DNA of 64,000 nt from Streptomyces caatingaensis (GCF_001187435.1 NZ_LFXA01000014.1:241985-305984); one strand, 5' to 3'; positions 8,184 through 17,296 are shown, counted from the first letter of the stretch. The notes: generated by a model not told the origin, from the sequence alone. Numbers and translations: made by a program.

Positions 8184-9160
8184 GCCACCACGTCCCGCAC
8201 GGGCCTGCCCTCCAGGTGCTCCAGGACGTTGTGGACGGCCGCCAGCGCGATCCGTACGAGCGTCTCCCGCGTCACACCGCCCACGTGCGGCGAGAGCACC
8301 ACGTTCGGGGCGCCGAGCAACCGCAGGGCGGCGGTGGGCGGTTCGGGGTCGAAGACGTCCAGTCCGGCGCCGGCCAGGGTGCCGGACTCCAGCGCGTCGG
8401 CCAGCGCGTCCTGGTCGATCAGCGCGCCGCGGGCCGTGTTGACCACGAACGCCGTCGGCTTGAGCAGCGCCAGCCGCCGGGCGTCGAGGAGGTGGCGGGT
8501 CGCCTCGGTGAGCGGCGCGTGCAGCGTCACGTAGTCGCTCTCGCGCAACAGCTCGTCCAGATCGACGCGTTGGGCCCCGAGCCGCTCCTCCGTCTCCGCG
8601 GGGGCGGCCTCGGGGCCCGCGTAGAGGACGCTCATGTCGAACGCGACGGCCCGGCGGGCGACTTCCCGGCCGATCTGGCCCAGGCCCACGATGCCGAGGG
8701 TCTTCCCGGACAGTTCGGTGATGGACGACTGCAGGCGCGGCAGCGCCCAGTCGGCCGCCACCAGCGCGGTGTGCGCCGGGATCAGCTGCTTGGCCAGGGC
8801 GAGCATCAGGGCGAAGGTCTGCTCGGCCACGTTCTGCTTCTCCGCCCCCGTGGAGCCGATCGTGCAGACGGGCACGCCGCGTGCGCGGGCGGCGTCCACG
8901 TCGACGTAGTCGAAGCCGTGGCTGGCGCACTGCACCAGCTCCAGGTCCGGCGCGGCGGCGAGGTGCTCCGCCGTCACCGGCGCGAGGCCCGTGATCACGA
9001 CGTGGGCCGCGCGCAGGGCCGCCGGGTCCTCGTCCGCCGACTCCACGACCGTGACGGCCGCCCGGCCCGGGAAGAGCCCGCTCAGCGCGGCGCCCGCGGA
9101 CCGGCCGCCGACGTGCGGGGAGACGACGGCGAGGACGTTCTTCGCGGCGGGGGCCGTCAC
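8180..9160 (-). CDS. D-2-hydroxyacid dehydrogenase
   Basis: A 326-residue NAD-dependent dehydrogenase of the D-isomer 2-hydroxyacid family, expected to interconvert 2-hydroxy- and 2-oxoacids. The NAD motif is GIVGLGQIGREVARR. The family signature includes VVNTARGALID with the conserved arginine, followed by GLDVFDPEP carrying the glutamate and by SPHVGG carrying the catalytic histidine. The GTG start at 9160 overlaps the stop of the upstream flavin oxidase gene by four bases (GTGA), so the two are translationally coupled. The pair suggests processing of a hydroxyacid/oxoacid couple. The 3' end overlaps the convergent serine-hydrolase gene by four bases. Confidence 0.88.
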   Translation of the reverse strand: MTAPAAKNVLAVVSPHVGGRSAGAALSGLFPGRAAVTVVESADEDPAALRAAHVVITGLAPVTAEHLAAAPDLELVQCASHGFDYVDVDAARARGVPVCTIGSTGAEKQNVAEQTFALMLALAKQLIPAHTALVAADWALPRLQSSITELSGKTLGIVGLGQIGREVARRAVAFDMSVLYAGPEAAPAETEERLGAQRVDLDELLRESDYVTLHAPLTEATRHLLDARRLALLKPTAFVVNTARGALIDQDALADALESGTLAGAGLDVFDPEPPTAALRLLGAPNVVLSPHVGGVTRETLVRIALAAVHNVLEHLEGRPVRDVVA

Positions 9161-10332
9161 GCCGCCTCCCGGACGAGGTCGGCGGGGGAGAGCGAGCCCG
9201 GCCGGGCGTGCCCGGACAGCGCCAGCGTCAGGTCGAACTCGGCCAGCAGACAACGGAGGACGTGCTCCACGCCCGCCTCGCCGTCCAGCGCCAGCCCGTA
9301 CGCGTACGGCCGGCCCAGCAGCACCGCACGGGCCCCCAGCGCCAGCGCCTTGACCACGTCGTCGCCCGTGCGCACCCCGCTGTCGAACAGCACCTCCAGC
9401 CGGTCGCCGGCCGCCGCCACGACGCCGGGCAGCGCGTCGGCCGCCGCGACCGACCCGGCAACCTGGCGGCCGCCGTGGTTGGAGACCACCACGCCGTCCA
9501 TGCCCGCGTCCGCCGCCCGCCGCGCGTCGTCGGGATGCAGGACGCCCTTCAGGACGATCGGCCCGTCCCAGTTCTCGCGCAGGAACGCCAGGTCCGGCCA
9601 GGTGCGCCCGGGATCGGAGAACAGCCCCAGGAAGTGCCGCACCGCCGCCTCCCGGTCCTCGGCCACCGGCTTGGCCAGCCCCGCCAGGAACGCCGGGTCG
9701 CTGAAGTAGTTGGCCGTGCCGACCCCGTGCACGAACGGCAGGTACGCCTGGTCGAGATCGCGCGGCCGCCACGCCAGCATCGGCGTGTCCAGCGTGACGA
9801 ACAGCGCGCTGTAGCCCGCCGCCCGGGCGCGGGACAGGAAACTCCGCGTCACCTCCCGGTCCCTGGACCAGTACAGCTGGAACCACCGCTCCCCGTCGCC
9901 CATCGCCTCGGCGACCTCCTCCATCGGCGTGCTCGACGCCGACGACAGGGTGTACGGCACGCCCCGCGCCGCCGCGGCGCGGGCCGCCGCCGGCTCGGCG
10001 CCCGGGTGCAGGATCGTCAGGATGCCGACCGGGCCCAGCGCCAGCGGCGCCGGCAGCCGGCGCCCCAGCACCTCCACGGACAGATCGCGCTCGCCCACGT
10101 CCCGCAGTATCCGCGGCACGATCCGCCACCGCCCCAGGGCCGCCCGGTTGGCGCGGGCGGTGCTGCCGTCGCCCGCGCTGCCCGCCACGTAGCCCACCGG
10201 TCCGGGCGGCAGACGGCGCTCGACGAGCCCCTCCAGCCGGGTCAGATCGGTGGGCAGCCGGGGCACCGCCCCCGCCAGGCCGCCGAGGTAGATCTCGTAC
10301 TGGTAGTCCGCCCAGGGCTGATTCGTCGGCAT
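9157..10332 (-). CDS. FMN-dependent alpha-hydroxyacid oxidase, lactate 2-monooxygenase-like
   Basis: A 391-residue TIM-barrel flavoprotein of the L-lactate oxidase/glycolate oxidase/lactate 2-monooxygenase family. The N-terminus (WADYQYEIYLGGLAG) resembles mycobacterial lactate 2-monooxygenase, and the length matches that branch. The catalytic histidine and substrate-binding arginine are seen in VVSNHGGRQ, and the FMN-phosphate region is in VLFDSGVRTGDDVVKALALG. Lactate 2-monooxygenase would yield acetate, CO2 and water; an oxidase would yield the 2-oxoacid and H2O2. It heads a two-gene operon with the D-2-hydroxyacid dehydrogenase and is divergent from the PucR regulator, which probably controls it. 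Confidence 0.86.
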   Translation of the reverse strand: MPTNQPWADYQYEIYLGGLAGAVPRLPTDLTRLEGLVERRLPPGPVGYVAGSAGDGSTARANRAALGRWRIVPRILRDVGERDLSVEVLGRRLPAPLALGPVGILTILHPGAEPAAARAAAARGVPYTLSSASSTPMEEVAEAMGDGERWFQLYWSRDREVTRSFLSRARAAGYSALFVTLDTPMLAWRPRDLDQAYLPFVHGVGTANYFSDPAFLAGLAKPVAEDREAAVRHFLGLFSDPGRTWPDLAFLRENWDGPIVLKGVLHPDDARRAADAGMDGVVVSNHGGRQVAGSVAAADALPGVVAAAGDRLEVLFDSGVRTGDDVVKALALGARAVLLGRPYAYGLALDGEAGVEHVLRCLLAEFDLTLALSGHARPGSLSPADLVREAA

Positions 10333-10436
10333 CGGCCGGTCCGCCTCCCGTCGTCGTCACTCCCGACGATCCTCGCGACGGCGGGCCCGTCCGTCCACGG
10401 TGGTGCGCACAGGGGTGCGGCTGCGACTATCACCCC

Positions 10437-11660
10437 GTGACAAACACCCGCGAGCGCATACGACGGGAACTGGCCGCCGACCCCCGCGTCCTGGAGGCCG
10501 TCGTCGACGCGGTGCACACCCGGATCCCCGCCTACGCCGATCTCGACGACGAACGGCTCCGCGACGTACGCGCCATCGCCGGCTGGGCCCTGGACCGGCT
10601 GCTCCGCCTGTGGGCCGCCGACAGCGCCCTCGGCCCCGACGACCTGCGGCGCTTCCGCGGCATCGCGGCGGCCCGCGCGGCCGACGGCCGCCCGCTCCAG
10701 GCCGTGCTGCGCGCCTACCGCGTCGCGGCCGCCGTCCTCGTCGACGAGGTCGCCGCCCGCGCCCCGCGGCCCGCCGCCGCGGACGCCTTCGCCCTGACAC
10801 GGCACGTGCTCACCACCCTGGACACCCTCTCCGAGGCCATGACCACCGCCTACGCGGCCGCCGGCGAACGCCTCGCCGGCGACCGCGCCCGGGCCCTGCG
10901 CCTGCTGCTCGACGACCTCATCGCCGGACGGCACGCCTCCGCCGCCGCGGCCGCCGACCGGGCGGACCGGCTCGGCGTCCGGCTCCCCGACCCCTGCGCC
11001 CTGCTGGTCGCCGAACCCGCGCCCCGCGACGCCGTCCCCCACGGGACGGCCCTCGAACTCCTCACCGCCCTCGACCCGGACGCCGCGCCCCTCGCGACCG
11101 CCCACGGCCACCGCGCCGTCCTGCTCCTGCCCGCCGCGTCCGCCGACGCCGCCGCCCCCGTCCTGCACGAGCGGGGCCGGCGCGGCTGCGCCGTCCGGTG
11201 CGAGGGCCCCGACCGCGTCGCCGTCGCCCACCGCCTCGCCGACGGCGCCCTGGACGCCGCGCCGCCGCACGCCCGCCCCTTCCTCACCGACGCCGACGCC
11301 CACGTCCTCGCCCTGCTCGGCGGCCACCCCGCCGCCGCCCCCGACCGCATCGCCCGCCTCGTCCTCGGGCCCCTCACCGCACCGGAACACCACCACCTCC
11401 TCACGGCCCTCACCGCCTACCTCGACCGCGGCTCGGCCACCGCCGCGGCCCGGCTGCTCCACCTGCATCCGCAGTCCCTGCGCTACCGCCTGCGCCGGGT
11501 GCGCGAGCTCACCGGGCTGGACGCCCGCGACCCGTGGGAACGGCTGCTGCTGGACGTGGCCCGGACGGTGCGGGCGAGGGATCTGCCCACGCCCCACGGC
11601 GGTCGACGCCGAAAGCGGTTGACGCCCGGCGGGGGGCGGCGGTCGGATGGCGTCCCATGA
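10437..11660 (+). CDS. PucR-family transcriptional regulator
   Basis: A 407-residue regulator with a helical N-terminal domain of RsbT-co-antagonist/CdaR-like appearance and a C-terminal PucR helix-turn-helix: SATAAARLLHLHPQSLRYRL, followed by RVRELTGLD. PucR/CdaR proteins respond to small metabolites and often control neighbouring catabolic genes. Here the gene is divergent from the hydroxyacid oxidase operon across a 104-base gap, so that operon is the obvious target. The stop overlaps the start of the next gene (ATGA). The last 25 or so residues are basic and poorly conserved in appearance. Confidence 0.85.
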   Translation: MTNTRERIRRELAADPRVLEAVVDAVHTRIPAYADLDDERLRDVRAIAGWALDRLLRLWAADSALGPDDLRRFRGIAAARAADGRPLQAVLRAYRVAAAVLVDEVAARAPRPAAADAFALTRHVLTTLDTLSEAMTTAYAAAGERLAGDRARALRLLLDDLIAGRHASAAAAADRADRLGVRLPDPCALLVAEPAPRDAVPHGTALELLTALDPDAAPLATAHGHRAVLLLPAASADAAAPVLHERGRRGCAVRCEGPDRVAVAHRLADGALDAAPPHARPFLTDADAHVLALLGGHPAAAPDRIARLVLGPLTAPEHHHLLTALTAYLDRGSATAAARLLHLHPQSLRYRLRRVRELTGLDARDPWERLLLDVARTVRARDLPTPHGGRRRKRLTPGGGRRSDGVP

Positions 11661-12610
11661 ACACCACAGGGCAGATGCACCCCGGCCAGCGGGCCGCCGA
11701 CGACGACCTCGTACGGCGGCTCGTCGCCCGGCAGTTCCCGCGCTGGGCGGGGCGGACGGTGCGGCGGTATCCGTCCGGCGGGACGGTCAACGCCCTGTAC
11801 CGGCTGGGGCACGACCTGGTCGTGCGGCTGCCGTTGACACAGGGCGGCGCCGGCGACGTGGCGAGGGAACGCGCGTGGCTGCCGCGTCTCGCGCCCCTGC
11901 TGCCGGTCGCCGTGCCCGAGGTGCTCGGGGCCGGGGAGCCCGCCGAGGGGTATCCGTGGCCGTGGTCGGTGTACCGGTGGCTGCCGGGGGAGAACCCGCG
12001 GGCGGGGGCGCTCGGTGCGCCGGAAGCGCTCGCGGTGGACCTGGCCCGGTTCGTGACGGCGATGCGCGGCGTCTCCCTGCCGGGCGCGCCCGTGGCCCAC
12101 CGCGGCGGACCGGTCGCCTCGCTGGACCGTGCGACGCGGGCGGCCGTCGAGGAGCTGCGCGGGATCCCCGGGGAGGCGGTGGACTGCGACGCCGCGCTCG
12201 CCGTGTGGGAGGCCGCGCTGGCGGCCCCGCCCTGGGACGGGCCGCCGGTGTGGCTGCACGCCGATCTGATGCCGGGCAACCTGCTGGTGGACGGCGGCCG
12301 GCTGACCGCCGTGATCGACTTCGGGTGCGCGGGCGCCGGCGACCCGGCCTGCGACCTGTTCCCGGCCTGGAACCTGCTGCCGTCCGGGGCGCGGGAGGTC
12401 TTCCGCGCGGCGCTCGGCGTGGACGACGCGACCTGGCTCCGCGGGCGGGGACGCACGCTCTCGCAGGCGCTGGTCGCGCTGCCGTACTACCGGACGACCA
12501 ACCCCGCGATGGCGGACAACGCCCGGCACGTGATCCGGGAGGTGCTGGAGGAGCACGCCTCGGCCGGTCACCCCCGGCCGAGGGCGACGCGCACGAAGCG
12601 CGGGCGGTAG
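11657..12610 (+). CDS. Aminoglycoside phosphotransferase-fold kinase (APH family)
   Basis: A 317-residue APH/choline-kinase fold protein. The Brenner catalytic motif is WLHADLMPGNLLVD (Asp and Asn), and the metal-binding segment is VIDFGCAGAGDPACDL. N-lobe features such as NALYRLGHDLVVRLP are present. Members phosphorylate aminoglycosides, macrolides, homoserine or other small hydroxyl compounds; a resistance role cannot be assumed. The ATG overlaps the PucR stop, so it is co-translated. Its last 43 bases overlap the 3' end of the convergent secreted-protein gene. Confidence 0.85.
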   Translation: MNTTGQMHPGQRAADDDLVRRLVARQFPRWAGRTVRRYPSGGTVNALYRLGHDLVVRLPLTQGGAGDVARERAWLPRLAPLLPVAVPEVLGAGEPAEGYPWPWSVYRWLPGENPRAGALGAPEALAVDLARFVTAMRGVSLPGAPVAHRGGPVASLDRATRAAVEELRGIPGEAVDCDAALAVWEAALAAPPWDGPPVWLHADLMPGNLLVDGGRLTAVIDFGCAGAGDPACDLFPAWNLLPSGAREVFRAALGVDDATWLRGRGRTLSQALVALPYYRTTNPAMADNARHVIREVLEEHASAGHPRPRATRTKRGR

Positions 12611-13713
12611 ACCGACGCCTGCCGCAGGACGTCCCGCACGTCCAGGCTGTTGACGTTGTAGGAGATTACCAACTCCCGTTCGCCGTGCTCCAGTTCGGGG
12701 TGCTCGTGCGGGTTGTAGGCGATCACCCGTGGGTTGTGGTACGTGCCCTGCGGCCCGGCCTCGGGAGCGCGCCAGACGGTGCGCGGGCGGGTGAAGGGGC
12801 CGGTGGGGGAGGCCGACCAGGCCAGCTGCACCTCCGCGCCGAAGGCCACGTCCGAACGCTGGGCCACCAGGGCCCACCAGCGTCCGTGGCGCACCACGCT
12901 CAGCTCCTGCGAGACCCGCAGCGCCCGCCCGTCCGCGGCCGTCAGGCGCGCCGAGTCCCGCTCGCGCCCGCTCCAGGAACCGTCGGCGGCGCGGTAGCGC
13001 CACGGGCCGCGCAGGGCCGGGTCCAGGGTGCGGGCCACATGGAGGTGGGCGCCGCCGCCGGGCGCCTGCTCGGTGCCGTAGACGTACGTGACGTCCCCGT
13101 CCCGGGCCAGCCAGGCGCCCCAGGCGATGCCCGCGGCGGACGGCAGGGGCGTCAAGTCCCCTGTGCGCACGGGCCGTCCGGGGGTGACGCGGGCCAGGAC
13201 GTTGGCGCGCCAGGCCAGGTCCAGGGGGCCGGGGCCGGTGCGGGCGTAGCGGGCGAGGACGACGGCGGCGCCGCGCCCGAGGGGGACGCCGGCCCGGGCC
13301 CAGTACCAGTCGCCGCCCGCCTCCGGCACGGCGGAGACGGGCCGCCCGGCCCGGTCGGTGCCGGTGACGGTGTGCGGCCCGGTCCCGTCCCACAGCACGA
13401 AGCTGTTGTGCACGAAGGGCGTCGGCGGCCGGGAGCCGTCCGGCCGTACCCGGCCCAGGAAGGTGTCGGAGAAGATCCACAGCTCCCCGGCGGCGGTGGG
13501 CACCGAGTAGGTGCCGTCCCCGCCCGTCCAGTGGCGCGGCGAGCGGTCCCGCTCGGCGTAGGAGGCGAACGCCCGCTCCAGGGAGGCCACGGGCCGGACG
13601 CCGGTGACGTCCGGCGGGCGGGCGGTGCCGGCGGGGGCGGGCGGGGCGGCGCAGACGGCCGCGAGCAGGGCGGCGGCCAGCGGGCGCAGCAGCGTACGCG
13701 GAGACGGCTTCAT
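12568..13713 (-). CDS. Secreted DUF4185/DUF5005-type beta-propeller protein
   Basis: A 381-residue exported protein with a Sec signal (LLRPLAAALLAAVCAAPPAPAG). The mature part shows repeated beta-blade features such as GELWIFSDTFLGRV, HNSFVLWDG, YHNPRVIAYNPH and ELVISYNVNSLD. Similar actinobacterial proteins are annotated DUF4185/DUF5005 and look like five-bladed propellers of glycoside-hydrolase type, but no activity is established to my knowledge. It lies after another secreted-protein gene on the same strand (60 bases apart), so the two may be co-expressed. The 3' end overlaps the convergent kinase gene by 43 bases; both reading frames look genuine. Confidence 0.78.
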   Translation of the reverse strand: MKPSPRTLLRPLAAALLAAVCAAPPAPAGTARPPDVTGVRPVASLERAFASYAERDRSPRHWTGGDGTYSVPTAAGELWIFSDTFLGRVRPDGSRPPTPFVHNSFVLWDGTGPHTVTGTDRAGRPVSAVPEAGGDWYWARAGVPLGRGAAVVLARYARTGPGPLDLAWRANVLARVTPGRPVRTGDLTPLPSAAGIAWGAWLARDGDVTYVYGTEQAPGGGAHLHVARTLDPALRGPWRYRAADGSWSGRERDSARLTAADGRALRVSQELSVVRHGRWWALVAQRSDVAFGAEVQLAWSASPTGPFTRPRTVWRAPEAGPQGTYHNPRVIAYNPHEHPELEHGERELVISYNVNSLDVRDVLRQASVYRPRFVRVALGRG

Positions 13714-13773
13714 GCCCCCATCGTGTCAACGCCCCGGCGTCCGGCCGGACTTGACCCGGCCGGATGCGGCCGC

Positions 13774-14316
13774 TCAGCGGACCCTGATGTCGCCGTCCGG
13801 GACGTCCTCGACGGTGACCAGGGCGCGCGGCAGCCCGAGGCCGCGCGCCACGGCCTCAGCGATCCCGTCCGGGTCCGGGTGCGCGGGCGTGGGCACGTCC
13901 TCGCCCTCCCCGTACGCCTCGACGGCCTTCGTCAGATAGCCCGGATGCCAGGCGCCGACGGCGCCCCGGACCTCCACGGCAGTCGCCCGCCGGGCCCCGG
14001 TCAGCCGGCGCAGGGCCGGGAGAACCGCGTCGGAGCGGTACTCGCCGGGCACCTGGAAGAGGCTCGCGTGGGCCCCGGCCAGACCGCCGCCCCGCAGACG
14101 GACGGTGATCGTCAGACAGCTCGTCACGGACGGGTAGAGGATGCTCCCGCCGGGGGCGGCCTCCCGCACCTGGCCCTCGGCGATCCGCACCTCGGCGGAC
14201 CGCGCCGCGGCGGCGGCCGGCGGGGCGTCGGCCCGGGCGGCGGCGGGCAGGGCCGGTACGGCCGCCAGAGCGGCGAGAAGGGCGACGGCCGGAACGGCCG
14301 GGCGGCGGTGGGGCAT
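13774..14316 (-). CDS. Secreted protein of unknown function
   Basis: A 180-residue product from ATG at 14316, with a signal peptide (AVPAVALLAALAAVPALPAAARA) and a mature domain of about 140 residues containing one cysteine (SVTSCLTITVRL). No family was recognised with confidence. A single cysteine argues against a disulphide-rich protease inhibitor. The start is placed at MPHRRPAVP because upstream residues are not signal-like. The gene is divergent from the GNAT-like gene and precedes the DUF4185-like gene on the same strand. Confidence 0.6.
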   Translation of the reverse strand: MPHRRPAVPAVALLAALAAVPALPAAARADAPPAAAAARSAEVRIAEGQVREAAPGGSILYPSVTSCLTITVRLRGGGLAGAHASLFQVPGEYRSDAVLPALRRLTGARRATAVEVRGAVGAWHPGYLTKAVEAYGEGEDVPTPAHPDPDGIAEAVARGLGLPRALVTVEDVPDGDIRVR

Positions 14317-14418
14317 GGAGTTCCTCTCGTGGAGCGGGTCCGGGACGCCGAGCACAATAGTTCGGGTACGGTCGGCGGACGGAACCGGTCCGGATCATGA
14401 GGAAAAGAGCGGCAGCGC

Positions 14419-15354
14419 ATGGGCATCACCGTGGAGTACCACCGCGACGCGGAGGACGCGGACGTGGACGTCCCCCTGTACGAGGAGCTCTTCGCCGGGA
14501 CCGCGGTCCCCGTGCCCGACCTCTCCGGGCCCGCGGCCGGCCGGCCGGCGGCCACCGTCGTCGCCCGGCACACCGACGGCCGGCTCCTCGGCTGGGCCGA
14601 GGTCTGGGAGGAGGACGACGGGACGGGCGTCCCGCCCTTCGTCCAGTGGCTCCTCGTCGACCGCGAACGCGAGCGCATCACCACCGGCCGCCACACCGGA
14701 CGCCCGGGCACCGACGAGGAACTCGAAACGGCGGTACGCCTGTTGCGCCGCGCCGCCACCGGGGCCGCGGCCGCCGGCCGCACCGCCCTGGAGTGGAACG
14801 GCGCGGGGGACGGCCTCGACGAGCGCGTCGCGGCCGAACTCGGCGCCGAGGAGAGCGAGGAGCTCGGCCGCCGCTGGGGCACGCCCCTGCCGCCGGCCGG
14901 CCCGCAGCCGCCGGCCGGCCCGCCGGAGGTCACCGTCCGCACCGTGCCCGCCGGGCCCGGCGCCGACCTGCTGGCCGAACACGCCCGGTTCTACACCGCC
15001 GTCACCGGACAGCCCTACGACCCCGAGGACGCCGCCGAACTCCTCGCCGACCTGCCGCCCGTCCCGCACGTGACGCTCGACCTGCTCGCCCCCGACGGCA
15101 CCGTCGCGGCCCAGGCCACCGCGACCGCCCTCGACGACGAGGCGTTCGTCGACGTGATCTTCCGCACCCCCGGCACCGGGGCCGGCGCCCTCACCGCCTT
15201 CGTCACCGAACTCCTCGCCCGGGTGCGCCGCGAACTCCCCGCCGTCACCCGGCTGACCGTCCAGGAGCACGACGACCCCGTGACCGCCGAGGCCCTGACC
15301 GCGGCGGGCCTGCGCGTCACCGACCGGTGGTGCCGCTACCGCATGGGACTCTGA
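14419..15354 (+). CDS. Probable tandem GNAT-fold protein
   Basis: A 311-residue protein with two halves. Each has strand-rich segments ending in a helix after a basic/Gly turn, consistent with degenerate GNAT domains (for example AATVVARHTDGRLLGWAEVW in the first half and VTVRTVPAGPGADLLAEHAR in the second). Neither half has a clear Q/RxxGxG/A acetyl-CoA loop, so catalytic competence is uncertain. It is convergent with a canonical GNAT gene; such pairs are common in Streptomyces and do not imply a shared substrate. The function is unknown. Confidence 0.6.
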   Translation: MGITVEYHRDAEDADVDVPLYEELFAGTAVPVPDLSGPAAGRPAATVVARHTDGRLLGWAEVWEEDDGTGVPPFVQWLLVDRERERITTGRHTGRPGTDEELETAVRLLRRAATGAAAAGRTALEWNGAGDGLDERVAAELGAEESEELGRRWGTPLPPAGPQPPAGPPEVTVRTVPAGPGADLLAEHARFYTAVTGQPYDPEDAAELLADLPPVPHVTLDLLAPDGTVAAQATATALDDEAFVDVIFRTPGTGAGALTAFVTELLARVRRELPAVTRLTVQEHDDPVTAEALTAAGLRVTDRWCRYRMGL

Positions 15355-15385
15355 ACTCCCGCCGCCCGCCGCCCCTTTCGCCGGA

Positions 15386-16318
15386 TCACTCCCCGGCGTC
15401 GCCCCGCCAGGTCATCACGATCTCCCGCTCGAACTCGGCGTACCCGGCGCGCCGGAAGGCGTCCGCCATGGGGACGTTGGCCACGTCCGTGGCCGCCCGC
15501 ACGCGGGGGACGCCCTCGTGGGCGAGGACGCGGGTGCCTTCCCCGAGGAGGTCGCCGGCGTAGCCGCGGCCGCGGTGCGCGGGCAGCACCGCGAGGTAGG
15601 AGATGATCGCGTTGTAGTCGTTGCGGGCCGGGATCACGAACCCGGCCGCCTCCCCGCCGGGCAGGGTCGCGACCCGCCACCAGCCCCGGGGGCTCGTGAA
15701 GCGTGCGAACTCGCCCTCGTAGTGGGCGACCGCCGCCTCGCGGGCCGTCATGCGCGCCAGATCGGCCCGGCTGTAGGCGTCCAGAGTCCCCTCCAGGGCC
15801 GCCGTCATGAGGTCCAGGAGCTCCTCGGCGTCCCGCACGGGACGGAAGGCGAGGCGCCCGCGCGGCGCGGGGAGCGGCGTGCCGGGGCGCCACTCCAGAC
15901 GGAGGCGTTCGACGAACGGCCGGGCGCCCGCGCGGCGCGCGATCGCCATGCGGTCCTCGACGGCCCGTGCGACGGCGGGGTCGTCGCGCCAGCCGGGCGG
16001 GACGAAACGGCTGTACTCGCCCGCGCCGGGCACGGCCTCCCGTGCGGCGCGCAGGAGCCGGACGCCGACGTCGACGCGCTCGGCGGCGGGCAGGGCGTCG
16101 TCGACGTCCAGGACGTCCAGCAGCGACCCCCGCCCCCACCAGGCGGCCCTGGCCAGCAGCCGGCCGCCGCGCAGCGCCACCCACATCCGGCCGGCGCGGC
16201 GGCGGCCCCGGGCGAGGTCGTCCGCCAGTTCCCCGTTGAGGGCGTAGGGCAGACGGCAGAAGAGAGCGAGTTCGTCAGGTCCGGACAGCGGGCGGACGGT
16301 CAAGGTGTCGGCGTTCAT
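15386..16318 (-). CDS. GNAT family N-acetyltransferase
   Basis: A 310-residue protein whose C-terminal half is a recognisable GNAT domain. AAGFVIPARNDYNAIISYLA and VLPAHRGRGYAGDLL carry motif A (RGRGYA, acetyl-CoA pyrophosphate loop), and the segment DVANVPMADAFRRAGYAEF is the conserved motif B region. The N-terminal 150 residues look like a second, degenerate acetyltransferase-like domain. The substrate is not predictable. The start at 16318 is the first ATG after a normal upstream gap. Confidence 0.82.
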   Translation of the reverse strand: MNADTLTVRPLSGPDELALFCRLPYALNGELADDLARGRRRAGRMWVALRGGRLLARAAWWGRGSLLDVLDVDDALPAAERVDVGVRLLRAAREAVPGAGEYSRFVPPGWRDDPAVARAVEDRMAIARRAGARPFVERLRLEWRPGTPLPAPRGRLAFRPVRDAEELLDLMTAALEGTLDAYSRADLARMTAREAAVAHYEGEFARFTSPRGWWRVATLPGGEAAGFVIPARNDYNAIISYLAVLPAHRGRGYAGDLLGEGTRVLAHEGVPRVRAATDVANVPMADAFRRAGYAEFEREIVMTWRGDAGE

Positions 16319-16357
16319 GAAGCGTTATCCCTATCCGCTCCCCGGCCCGTCCCGCAA

Positions 16358-16954
16358 TCAGGTTTTGCGGGACCGCCAGGCGTCGAACGCCTCGACCGTG
16401 GTGACCCCGGCGTCCAGCACCGCCCGGTACACCTCGTGACTCGGCACCCGGGCACCGCCGTTCGCGTCCCGCCCGGCCAGGACGTGCTTGATCGCCAGGA
16501 TCGTCGCGCGGCGGGCGTCGGTGAGCCGGGGCGGGAGCTCGGCGAGGTGCGCGAGGTCGGGCTGGCGCCCGGGATCGTCGACGAACCAGAGGTCGAGCGT
16601 CCACGGGCGGCCGGCCGGCGAACGGCAGGTGACGCCCAGGTACAGGCCGTCGGGGTAGCGGGGATCGGTGTTCCAGGGCCCGGTGTCGTCGAGGAAGCGC
16701 ACCTCGCGGACGCGGTCGTGGACCGCGAGACGGGCGCCGATGCCCGCGACGAGCACCGTGGCCGCGGCGTCCAGCACCGGGCAGACGACCGTCACGTCGA
16801 GGTCGCGCCGCACCATCAGCCCCAGCGCCGCACTCCCGACCCGCACGGCCTCGCCCGCCGGCGCCAGCAGCTCCGCCAGCCCCAGATCGGCGGCGACGGC
16901 ATCGGCCTCCGCCTGGAGCAGGTCCTGGTGTCGGGTGAGGTCGTCGGGGCGCAC
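16358..16954 (-). CDS. Nucleotidyltransferase-fold protein
   Basis: A 198-residue protein (GTG start at 16954) with the pol-beta-type nucleotidyltransferase signature: a GS motif in VRVGSAALGLMVRRDLDVTV followed by the D-x-D in DLDV, and a later third acidic position in TLDLWFVDD. This resembles LinB/MNT-like nucleotidyltransferases that adenylylate small molecules, proteins or tRNA. No HEPN partner is adjacent, so a MNT-HEPN toxin-antitoxin pair is not supported. Longer upstream starts would run into the divergent small gene at 17045. Confidence 0.72.
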   Translation of the reverse strand: MRPDDLTRHQDLLQAEADAVAADLGLAELLAPAGEAVRVGSAALGLMVRRDLDVTVVCPVLDAAATVLVAGIGARLAVHDRVREVRFLDDTGPWNTDPRYPDGLYLGVTCRSPAGRPWTLDLWFVDDPGRQPDLAHLAELPPRLTDARRATILAIKHVLAGRDANGGARVPSHEVYRAVLDAGVTTVEAFDAWRSRKT

Positions 16955-17044
16955 GCCGTCCAGTATGCGCCGGGCGGGTGCAGGCCCGCCGACCCGCCCG
17001 GGGGGCGCTTGCCTCGGGCCCTCGCGCTCCGGACGATGCGGCCC

Positions 17045-17281
17045 ATGGCACGTTGTGAGACTTGCGGCAATGACTACGACCTCGCGTTCACCGTGGAGAC
17101 CCGGGACGGCGCGCGGCACGTCTTCGACTCCTTCGCCTGCGCGATCCAGCGCATGGCCCCCATCTGCGAGCACTGCGGCAGCAGGCTCATCGGACAGGGC
17201 GTCGAGGCGGACGGGCACTGGTACTGCGGGGCGCACTGCGCCCGGCAGGAGGGGAAGGTGGGCGTCGTCGACCACGTGTGA
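17045..17281 (+). CDS. Small cysteine-rich zinc-ribbon-type protein
   Basis: A 78-residue protein with three cysteine clusters: CETC at residues 4-7, a lone cysteine near residue 32, CEHC near 41-44, and a C/H cluster WYCGAHC near 59-64. This pattern should bind zinc, possibly two ions. Near-identical small proteins occur in many Streptomyces, but I know of no function. The ribosome site is weak. A perfect hairpin follows 15 bases after the stop. Confidence 0.72.
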   Translation: MARCETCGNDYDLAFTVETRDGARHVFDSFACAIQRMAPICEHCGSRLIGQGVEADGHWYCGAHCARQEGKVGVVDHV

Positions 17282-17296
17282 ACCCCCGTGCCGTCC

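Noticed and set aside
13774..14316. Subtilisin-inhibitor (SSI) or CheD-like protein
   Set aside because: It has one cysteine, not the disulphide pattern of SSI, and the SCLTITVRL segment is too weak to call CheD.
16358..17281. MNT-HEPN type toxin-antitoxin pair
   Set aside because: The nucleotidyltransferase is present but the neighbouring small gene is a cysteine-rich protein on the other strand, not a HEPN domain.
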